From contig JAFWQE010000221.1 in the NCBI GenBank assembly GCA_017509155.1, forward strand, positions 1-37,689: a DNA stretch of 37,689 nucleotides, given 5' to 3'. Shown here piece after piece: positions 31,681-37,689 of this stretch (position 1 is its first letter; the number at the start of each line of letters is the position of its first letter). The stretch is from Prevotella sp. GTDB taxonomy: Bacteria > Bacteroidota > Bacteroidia > Bacteroidales > Bacteroidaceae. The notes beneath the pieces were generated by a model. The model was not told the origin of the DNA. It saw nothing but the letters and a program-made list of their open reading frames with translations, and did not search any database. The translations under genes were made by a program, and so were the position numbers.

Positions 31681-32841
31681 ATGAGAGCATTAAGAAACTA
31701 TCTCAATAAAATCAAGCCGAATTTCGAAGAGGGTGGAAAGCTTCATGCCTTCCGTTCGATATTCGACGGCTTCGAGACTTTCCTTTATGTGCCTAACGAC
31801 ACCTCAAAGGCCGGTAGCGTCAACATTCACGACGCCATCGACTCGAAGCGTATTATGAGTATGGTGGTTATCGCCCTGATGCCCGCCATGCTGTTTGGTA
31901 TGTACAATATTGGCTACCAGAACTATCTCGCCGCAGGAACGCTCGACAGCGCCGGCTTCTTCGAGATATTCTTCTATGGTTTCCTGGCCGTTCTGCCTAA
32001 GATACTGGTCAGCTACATTGTCGGCCTTGGCATTGAGTTTGCCTGGGCTCAATGGAAGGGTGAGGAGATTCAGGAGGGCTACCTTGTCTCTGGTATCATC
32101 ATCCCGCTGATAATTCCTATCGGCTGTCCGCTATGGATGCTGGCTTTGGCATGTGCCTTCAGTGTTATCTTCTGTAAGGAAATCTTTGGCGGTACGGGCA
32201 TGAACATCTTCAACCCCGCCATTGCCGCGCGTATGTTCCTTTTCTTTGCCTATCCTTCTAAGATGACGGGCGACACCGTGTGGGTGGCTCAGAACAGCAT
32301 CTTCGGACTTGGCAATACGCTCCCTGACGGTTTCACTGCAGCCACACCTCTTGGACAGATAGGGCAGGGCATTGCGCCAGATGCTTCCATTTGTGACATG
32401 ATTTGTGGCTTCATCCCAGGTTCTATCGGTGAGACATCGGTCATTGCCATTGCTATTGGTGCCGTCATCCTGCTCTGGACGGGCATCGCCTCTTGGCGCA
32501 CGATGCTAAGCGTTTTTGTTGGCGGAACGGTGCTGGCTCTCTTGTTCGAGCAGACAGGTCAGTCCATGACCTGGTGGCATCACTTCGTGCTTGGCGGCTT
32601 CGCCTTCGGTGCCGTATTCATGGCTACAGACCCGGTCACCTCATGTCGAACGACTACGGGACAGTACATCTATGGCTTCCTCATCGGTGCGATGGCCATT
32701 ATCATCCGCGTGCTGAATGCCGGCTATCCCGAAGGAATGATGCTTGCAATCTTCTTTGGTAATATGTTTGCTCCAACTATCGACCACTTCGTGGTGGAGC
32801 GCAATATCTCGAAACGTTTAAAGAGAGGAGGTACCAAATGA
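31681..32841 (+). CDS. nqrB: Na+-NQR subunit B
   Basis: 386-residue membrane subunit with about ten helices. It carries a covalently bound FMN; the attachment motif appears as DGFTAATPLG with T222 as the likely flavin-bound threonine, and riboflavin and a sodium path are also assigned to NqrB in the family. Conserved stretches are GGTGMNIFNPAIAARMFLFF and FMATDPVTSCRTTTGQYIYG. It overlaps nqrC by 4 bp (ATGA). Confidence 0.95.
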   Translation: MRALRNYLNKIKPNFEEGGKLHAFRSIFDGFETFLYVPNDTSKAGSVNIHDAIDSKRIMSMVVIALMPAMLFGMYNIGYQNYLAAGTLDSAGFFEIFFYGFLAVLPKILVSYIVGLGIEFAWAQWKGEEIQEGYLVSGIIIPLIIPIGCPLWMLALACAFSVIFCKEIFGGTGMNIFNPAIAARMFLFFAYPSKMTGDTVWVAQNSIFGLGNTLPDGFTAATPLGQIGQGIAPDASICDMICGFIPGSIGETSVIAIAIGAVILLWTGIASWRTMLSVFVGGTVLALLFEQTGQSMTWWHHFVLGGFAFGAVFMATDPVTSCRTTTGQYIYGFLIGAMAIIIRVLNAGYPEGMMLAIFFGNMFAPTIDHFVVERNISKRLKRGGTK

Positions 32842-33500
32842 AACTGAATACTAATTCGAATTCGTACATTATTATATATAGTGCGATTCTCGTGGTCATT
32901 GTAGCCTTCCTGCTGGCATTCGTCTATCAGGCACTGAAGCCCATGCAGGATGCCAATGTGGCCCTCGACTTGAAGAAGCAGATTCTCTATTCGCTCAACA
33001 TTCGCAATCTTGATGGTGCTGAGGCTGAGGCCAAATACAACGAGGTTGTAAAGAGCGAACCAGGAGGAAGTGGGGAATTCACCCAAGAATGTTATGATTG
33101 CGAAGTTGATGGCAAAAAGCTCCATGTTTGTCCTTTGAAAGGTATGGGACTCTGGGGCGGCATTAGCGGCTTTATTGCTCTGGAAGATGACTGGGATACT
33201 GTCTATGGCGTCTATTTCAATCATGAGAGTGAGACGGCAGGCTTGGGAGCAGAAATCAAGGACTCGCAGGCTTGGCAGGAGAAGTTCATCGGTAAGAAAC
33301 TTCATAAGGACGGTGTTGACGGTATTGCTCTTTCTGTTGTAAAGAAAGTAACAGACCCTGAAACACAGGTCGATGCCGTAACGGGCGCCACCTTGACGTC
33401 GAATGGCGTTAGCGATATGTTGCAGGAATGTCTGAAAGGTGTGGTGAAACATGTCGAGTCAGTACCGTTTGATTCATTAAAAACCAATTTAAAACAGTAA
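32838..33500 (+). CDS. nqrC: Na+-NQR subunit C
   Basis: 220 residues with one N-terminal membrane helix (YIIIYSAILVVIVAFLLAFV, 10-29) and a large periplasmic FMN-binding domain. The flavin motif is VTGAT, with T185 as the likely covalent FMN site. GLWGGISGFIALEDD and ETAGLGAEI are typical of NqrC. The protein is somewhat shorter than the Vibrio one (about 257). nqrD starts 4 bp after it. Confidence 0.94.
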   Translation: MKLNTNSNSYIIIYSAILVVIVAFLLAFVYQALKPMQDANVALDLKKQILYSLNIRNLDGAEAEAKYNEVVKSEPGGSGEFTQECYDCEVDGKKLHVCPLKGMGLWGGISGFIALEDDWDTVYGVYFNHESETAGLGAEIKDSQAWQEKFIGKKLHKDGVDGIALSVVKKVTDPETQVDAVTGATLTSNGVSDMLQECLKGVVKHVESVPFDSLKTNLKQ

Positions 33501-33504
33501 AGCT

Positions 33505-34128
33505 ATGGCACTATTCAGTAAACAGAATAAAGAGGTCTTCACCAATCCGTTGAACCTCGACCATCCTATACTTGGACAAGTATTGGGTATCTGCTCGGCT
33601 CTGGCTGTCACAGCGCAGCTGAAGCCTGCCATCGTCATGGGACTCGCCGTGACGGTAATCACTGCTTTTGCCAATGTGATTATCTCCGTCATCCGCAACA
33701 CCATCCCCAACCGCATCCGTATCGTGGTGCAGTTGGTGGTCGTGGCTGCCCTCGTGACCATCGTTTCTCAGATTCTAAAGGCCTTTGCTTACGACGTCAG
33801 TGTGCAGCTCTCTGTGTATGTCGGCCTGATCATCACCAACTGTATTCTGATGGGTCGCCTCGAAGCTTTCGCCATGATGAACAAGCCCTGGCCCTCATTC
33901 CTCGATGGCATTGGCAATGGCCTCGGCTATGCCATGATTCTTGTTATCGTCGGTGCTTTGCGTGAGTTCTTAGGACGTGGTTCGCTGCTTGGCTTCCAGA
34001 TTATTCCTCAGAGTTTCTACGATTTTGGATATGTCAACAACGGCATGATGACAATGCCAGCCATGGCGCTCATCCTTGTGGGATGCGTCATCTGGGTTCA
34101 CCGTGCCTATTTTTATAAGGAGAAGTAA
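33505..34128 (+). CDS. nqrD: Na+-NQR subunit D
   Basis: 207-residue membrane subunit with six helices (NqrDE/RnfAE family). LDHPILGQVLGICSALAVT, the cysteine-bearing YVGLIITNCILMGRLEAFA and FLDGIGNGLGYAMILVIVGA are signatures. With NqrE it holds an iron-sulfur centre in the membrane via conserved cysteines. The gene is 3 bp ahead of nqrE. Confidence 0.95.
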   Translation: MALFSKQNKEVFTNPLNLDHPILGQVLGICSALAVTAQLKPAIVMGLAVTVITAFANVIISVIRNTIPNRIRIVVQLVVVAALVTIVSQILKAFAYDVSVQLSVYVGLIITNCILMGRLEAFAMMNKPWPSFLDGIGNGLGYAMILVIVGALREFLGRGSLLGFQIIPQSFYDFGYVNNGMMTMPAMALILVGCVIWVHRAYFYKEK

Positions 34129-34131
34129 ACA

Positions 34132-34758
34132 ATGGAACACGCAATAAGTTTATTGTTCAGGTCGATATTTGTCGACAACATGATCTTCGCCTTCTTCCTC
34201 GGCATGTGCTCTTATCTGGCTGTGTCGAAGACCGTGAAGACTTCTTTGGGCCTCGGACTGGCTGTCACGTTTGTGCTGACTGTTACGGTGCCTGTGAACT
34301 ATCTGCTGCAGACCAAGGTGCTCGGTCCTGACTGTCTCGTCGAGGGCGTCGATCTGAGCTACCTGTCGTTCATCCTCTTCATAGCCGTGATTGCCGGTAT
34401 GGTGCAATTGGTGGAGATGACGGTCGAGAAGTACTCCCCTTCGCTCTATGCAGCACTGGGTATCTTCCTGCCGCTGATTGCTGTCAACTGCGCCATCATG
34501 GGTGCATCACTGTTCATGCAGCAGCGCATTCTCATGGATCCCTCCAACTCGCAGGCCATCACCTCCGTGTGGGACGCCATCATCTATGGCTTCGGCTCCG
34601 GTCTTGGCTGGGCACTGGCCATTGTGGCTATGGGTGCCATTCGCGAGAAGATGCAGTACTCAGACGTCCCCAAGCCTTTGCAGGGCCTCGGCATTGTGTT
34701 TATCACCGTCGGACTGATGGCTATGGCAATGATGTGTTTCTCTGGCTTAAACATTTGA
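34132..34758 (+). CDS. nqrE: Na+-NQR subunit E
   Basis: 208-residue six-helix membrane subunit paralogous to NqrD in inverted topology. [20 protein letters not shown] and [19 protein letters not shown] carry the conserved cysteines; [20 protein letters not shown] is typical. nqrF begins 6 bp after its stop. Confidence 0.95.
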   Translation: MEHAISLLFRSIFVDNMIFAFFLGMCSYLAVSKTVKTSLGLGLAVTFVLTVTVPVNYLLQTKVLGPDCLVEGVDLSYLSFILFIAVIAGMVQLVEMTVEKYSPSLYAALGIFLPLIAVNCAIMGASLFMQQRILMDPSNSQAITSVWDAIIYGFGSGLGWALAIVAMGAIREKMQYSDVPKPLQGLGIVFITVGLMAMAMMCFSGLNI

Positions 34759-34764
34759 TGAAGT

Positions 34765-36030
34765 ATGGTACAGTTTATTTCATATAGTATCGGAGTATTC
34801 CTCATCGTCATACTCCTTTTGGTGATTATCCTGCTCGTAGCGAAGAAATACCTCTCGCCCAGCGGTAATGTGAATATAGAAATCAATGGCGACCGTACTA
34901 TCTCTGTTGCTCAGGGCAACTCGCTCATGTCAACGCTCAACGAGAACGGCGTATTCCTTCCCTCTGCCTGTGGTGGCAAGGCCTCGTGCGGACAGTGCAA
35001 GGTGCAGGTACTTGAGGGTGGGGGAGAGATTCTCGACTCCGAGAAGCCTCATTTCACTCGTAAGGAAATCAAGTCTGGCTGGCGTCTGGGTTGTCAGTGC
35101 AAGGTGAAAGGCGACTTGAAGATTCATGTCGACGAAAGCATTCTCGGCGTCAAGGAATATGAATGCACCGTTATCTCCAACAAGAATGTCGCAACGTTCA
35201 TCAAGGAGTTCAAGGTGCAGCTGCCTGCCGGAGCCCACATGGATTTCCTGCCCGGTTCCTATGCCCAGATTAAGATTCCCGCTTTCGACTGCATTGACTA
35301 CAATGACTATGACCGCGAACTCATCACTCCTGAATATGTTCCGTCGTGGGAGAAGTTCAAGATGTTTGACCTGAAATGTAAGAATCCCGAGCCCACCATC
35401 CGTGCCTACTCTATGGCCAACTATCCTGCCGAGGGCGACGTGTTCATGCTCACTGTGCGTATTGCCACACCGCCGTTCAAGCCCGACAAGAGTGGCTTTA
35501 TGGATGTGAACCCTGGTATCGCCTCGTCTTACATCTTCTCGCTGAAGCCCGGTGACAAGGTGATTATGAGCGGCCCTTACGGCGACTTCCATCCGCACTT
35601 CGACTCCAAGAAGGAGATGATATGGGTTGGTGGTGGTGCCGGTATGGCTCCGTTGCGTGCCCAGATTATGCACATGACCAAGACGCTGCACACCACCGAT
35701 CGCGAAATGCACTACTTCTATGGTGCACGTGCCCTGAACGAGGTGTTCTATCTCGACGACTTCCTGGGCTTGGAGAAGGAGTATCCCAACTTCCATTTCC
35801 ATCTGGCTCTCGACCGTCCCGACCCTGCAGCCGACGCAGCAGGCGTGAAGTACACTCCGGGCTTCGTCCATCAGGTGATGCTCAACACCTATCTGAAGGA
35901 CCACGAGGCTCCCGAGGACATCGAGTACTACATGTGTGGTCCCGGCCCCATGTCGAAGGCTGTGGTCTCCATGCTCGATTCTCTTGGTGTAGAGCCTGAG
36001 AGCATCATGTACGATAACTTTGGCGGTTAA
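34765..36030 (+). CDS. nqrF: Na+-NQR subunit F (NADH dehydrogenase)
   Basis: 421 residues. An N-terminal membrane helix (about 5-27) anchors a cytosolic 2Fe-2S ferredoxin domain with C69, C75, C78 (SACGGKASCGQC) and C110 (RLGCQC). A ferredoxin reductase-type FAD domain follows (RAYSMANYP), then the NADH domain (VGGGAGMAPLRAQIMHM and the end YMCGPGPMSKAVV). It is the electron entry point of the complex. The operon ends in a strong hairpin terminator immediately downstream. Confidence 0.95.
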   Translation: MVQFISYSIGVFLIVILLLVIILLVAKKYLSPSGNVNIEINGDRTISVAQGNSLMSTLNENGVFLPSACGGKASCGQCKVQVLEGGGEILDSEKPHFTRKEIKSGWRLGCQCKVKGDLKIHVDESILGVKEYECTVISNKNVATFIKEFKVQLPAGAHMDFLPGSYAQIKIPAFDCIDYNDYDRELITPEYVPSWEKFKMFDLKCKNPEPTIRAYSMANYPAEGDVFMLTVRIATPPFKPDKSGFMDVNPGIASSYIFSLKPGDKVIMSGPYGDFHPHFDSKKEMIWVGGGAGMAPLRAQIMHMTKTLHTTDREMHYFYGARALNEVFYLDDFLGLEKEYPNFHFHLALDRPDPAADAAGVKYTPGFVHQVMLNTYLKDHEAPEDIEYYMCGPGPMSKAVVSMLDSLGVEPESIMYDNFGG

Positions 36031-36040
36031 TCCGCAATCT

Positions 36041-36107
36041 AAAGCATAATGCCTTCCGCACGTTACCACTTTTGTGGAGCTTTGTGCATGGGCATTATGC
36101 TTTTTTT
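36041..36107 (+). terminator. Extended hairpin terminator of the nqr operon
   Basis: AAAGCATAATGCC (36041-36053) pairs with GGCATTATGCTTT (36091-36103), followed by further T. Within the loop GCAC pairs with GTGC and CCAC with GTGG across TTTT, so nearly the whole 67 nt forms one long interrupted stem. Confidence 0.85.
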
Positions 36108-36131
36108 ATCTGTCAGCTACATATCTTGCTT

Positions 36132-36806
36132 ATGAAAGACCGTCTGTTCGCACTTCAAGACCAGAAGTATGCTCAGTTCCATTCACGTCTGGTGCCCACT
36201 GTCGATTCCTGTCGTATCATCGGCGTTCGCACCCCCGAGTTACGACGCTTAGCCAAGGAAATTGTTAGGAATGGTGACGCCGACGCGTTCTTGTGCAACT
36301 TGCCTCACTATTGGTATGAGGAAAACCAACTGCATGCCTTCATCATTTCCGGCATGAAAGACTTCAACGTCTGCGTAGAGCACGTGTGTCGTTTCCTTCC
36401 CTATGTCGACAACTGGGCCACATGCGACCAGCTGCTTCCTGTTTGTTTCAGAAAACACCGGGCAGAACTGTTGGCCTATATTCGCACTTGGCTTTCTTCA
36501 TCCCACACCTATACAGTACGTTTTGCCATCGGATGTCTCATGAATCAATACCTCGATGAGGATTTCCATTCTGACTATCCTTCATGGGTACTCGGTGTTC
36601 AGGCAGACGACTATTATGTCCGCATGATGCAGGCGTGGTATTTTGCCACTGCCCTTGCTAAGCAGTATGAAGCCATTCTTCCATATTTCACCAATAGGCA
36701 ACTGCCTCCGTGGACGCTTCGCATGGCCATTCAGAAAGCCGTGGAAAGCCGCAGAATTTCTGATGCCTGTAAAGACCAGCTTAGAGCCTTGCGCCATGAC
36801 CATTGA
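36132..36806 (+). CDS. AlkD-like DNA alkylation repair protein
   Basis: 224 residues from ATG 36132; the frame is open 20 codons further up from a TTG, but that part lies inside the terminator hairpin. It belongs to the HEAT-repeat DNA alkylation repair family (PF08713): RIIGVRTPELRRLAKEIV, HYWYEENQLHAFIISGM, FLPYVDNWATCDQLLP, TYTVRFAIGCLMNQYLDEDF and YYVRMMQAWYFATALAKQYE match its helical repeats. AlkD-type glycosylases remove bulky or cationic alkylated bases. The W in DNWATCD and the following D are in the usual active-site area. Its last 11 bp overlap the start of the YraN-family gene. Confidence 0.88.
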   Translation: MKDRLFALQDQKYAQFHSRLVPTVDSCRIIGVRTPELRRLAKEIVRNGDADAFLCNLPHYWYEENQLHAFIISGMKDFNVCVEHVCRFLPYVDNWATCDQLLPVCFRKHRAELLAYIRTWLSSSHTYTVRFAIGCLMNQYLDEDFHSDYPSWVLGVQADDYYVRMMQAWYFATALAKQYEAILPYFTNRQLPPWTLRMAIQKAVESRRISDACKDQLRALRHDH

Positions 36807-37497
36807 AAGAGTGTACGAACTGCTCGAGCAAGGCAATCTTGAAGAAGCCTACGATGGCATACGTGAGCTCTATGCTCATCAAAAAGACCTGTGCACATCA
36901 TGGGCCATGTTCTGGGTGGGTGCAGATATGATGAAAAGACGTGTTATAGAAGGAAAAATCGAGGAGGCAAGAAAGATTCAGGCAGCCCTCTGCCGCCTGA
37001 AGGGACGTTTGGACGACGACAAGGGATGGGCTGCCGATGCTTATAATCAGTGTTCGAAGCAGCTCGACGAAGCCTGTCGTGACTTGTCTGCCCATGCCGA
37101 TGCCGACCATCTGCGTCTGGGAAAGTGGGGAGAGGAAGTGGCAGCGGTCTACCTCAGAAGGCAGGGATATGTTATCATGGCGAGAGACTGGAGGTCAGAA
37201 CACCGCGATTTGGATATTATCGCCTGTGATGGCGACACTTATGTGTTTGTGGAAGTGAAAACACGTACCAGCGACACGCTCGTTTCACCATTGGCTGCCA
37301 TAGATGAAGAGAAAATGGACCATCTGCGACAGTCCATCAATCACTACATCAAATCCAGAAACATTCTAAGTCCCTTTCGTTTGGATATCATCACCGTGGT
37401 CGGCCCTTTAGGCTGTAATGACCCCGCTATTCGGCATATCAAAGATGTAGACATCATCAAGCGACTGCCCTCATCCTACCAAAGAACCAATTATTAA
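36796..37497 (+). CDS. YraN-family (UPF0102) protein with N-terminal helical extension
   Basis: 233 residues from ATG 36796, overlapping the preceding gene by 11 bp. Residues about 108-228 are a YraN domain: LGKWGEEVAAVYLRRQGY, the nuclease-like core RDLDIIACDG and FVEVKTR, then AIDEEKMDHLRQSINHYI and the strand FRLDIITVVG. YraN proteins resemble endonucleases of the ExK type and their role is still unclear; here the usual GEID is replaced by RDLD. Residues 1-105 are an added helical domain rich in acidic and Leu/Ala residues (RVYELLEQGNLEEAYDGIRE, a TPR-like start). Typical YraN proteins are only about 120 residues. Coupling with a DNA repair gene suggests a DNA-related job, by inference. 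Confidence 0.85.
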   Translation: MTIERVYELLEQGNLEEAYDGIRELYAHQKDLCTSWAMFWVGADMMKRRVIEGKIEEARKIQAALCRLKGRLDDDKGWAADAYNQCSKQLDEACRDLSAHADADHLRLGKWGEEVAAVYLRRQGYVIMARDWRSEHRDLDIIACDGDTYVFVEVKTRTSDTLVSPLAAIDEEKMDHLRQSINHYIKSRNILSPFRLDIITVVGPLGCNDPAIRHIKDVDIIKRLPSSYQRTNY

Positions 37498-37641
37498 GTG
37501 AAGAGTTCTGAAAGTGAAGAGTGAAAAGTGAAGAGTGAAGAATTTGCTGCCGCCGTTCATTTACCCTACATGAACTCCGGAAAGAAATTCTTCACTCTTC
37601 ACTCTTCACTTTCTTCACTCTTCACTTTCAGAACTCTTCAC
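37498..37641. repeat. Long inverted repeat built of TTCACTC units
   Basis: The left arm 37498-37545 begins right after the stop of the YraN-family gene. Its reverse complement matches 37585-37641 in two perfect blocks of about 18 and 27 bp; the right arm has an extra unit of about 9-10 bp between the blocks. The loop is 39 bp. The stem could act as a terminator. The remaining bases to 37689 show no recognisable gene. Confidence 0.8.
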
Positions 37642-37689
37642 TTTCAAACTCTTCCCTTTTCACCAAGAGCACAACGTTCTCCACATGAG

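Noticed and set aside
34930-36069. 379-codon minus-strand ORF
   Set aside because: It is antisense to nqrF, which has all its cofactor motifs; the His/Val/Glu-rich translation is typical of a shadow frame.

Overview
The window looks like a chromosomal segment of a Bacteroidales bacterium, most likely a Prevotella-type member of the Prevotellaceae. The signs are: promoters of the Bacteroidetes type (TTTG, then TAnnTTTG about 20 bp later) ahead of many genes; few Shine-Dalgarno sequences; lipoproteins with short S-C lipoboxes; a six-gene Na+-NQR operon; and family-specific genes such as a Bacteroidetes-type LptC, a long TamB and a lipoprotein sensor kinase. No rRNA, tRNA, CRISPR array, insertion sequence or prophage was recognised. 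The novelty is in gene architecture and in several families of short intergenic repeats.

Layout. 1-542: structured repeats, a good promoter and a 14-codon ORF with an unusually strong Shine-Dalgarno. 543-5436 (minus): a protein resembling a nucleotidyltransferase without its core, an NhaC-type antiporter, altronate dehydratase (uxaA) and a LacI-family regulator. 5672-7527 (plus, divergent): kdgK, a DUF4177-like microprotein and eda. Together these form a hexuronate / 2-keto-3-deoxygluconate pathway (altronate to KDG to KDPG to pyruvate + glyceraldehyde-3-P). Three matching 12-bp sites in the divergent intergenic region are good candidates for the regulator's operators.

7619-12533 (plus): a very large lipoprotein sensor kinase, a response regulator and a small membrane protein. 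The kinase appears to have an intact ATP-binding domain in its first half and a phospho-acceptor-like histidine only in its second half. 12862-18480: an outer-membrane barrel protein, lptC, a CNNM/CorC-type protein and a PpiD-like periplasmic chaperone, an envelope-biogenesis cluster. 18867-19052 (minus): a tiny lipoprotein. 19352-25164: mtaB (tRNA methylthiotransferase), a family 2 glycosyltransferase, a GHL10-type glycoside hydrolase, dapA and an AraC-type regulator. 25485-30137 (minus): tamB. 30326-36030: nqrABCDEF followed by a strong terminator. 36132-37497: an AlkD-like DNA alkylation repair protein overlapping a YraN-family protein that carries an extra N-terminal helical domain. The window ends in a long inverted repeat made of TTCACTC units.

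The NQR complex makes a sodium gradient that the NhaC-type antiporter could exchange against protons. OMP, LptC, PpiD and TamB all serve the outer membrane. Short simple repeats of several types (GATGAAGG, TTCACTC, AACTCCTG, a 22-bp unit with CTCGAG) recur between genes, and at least one of them has entered a coding frame (tamB).
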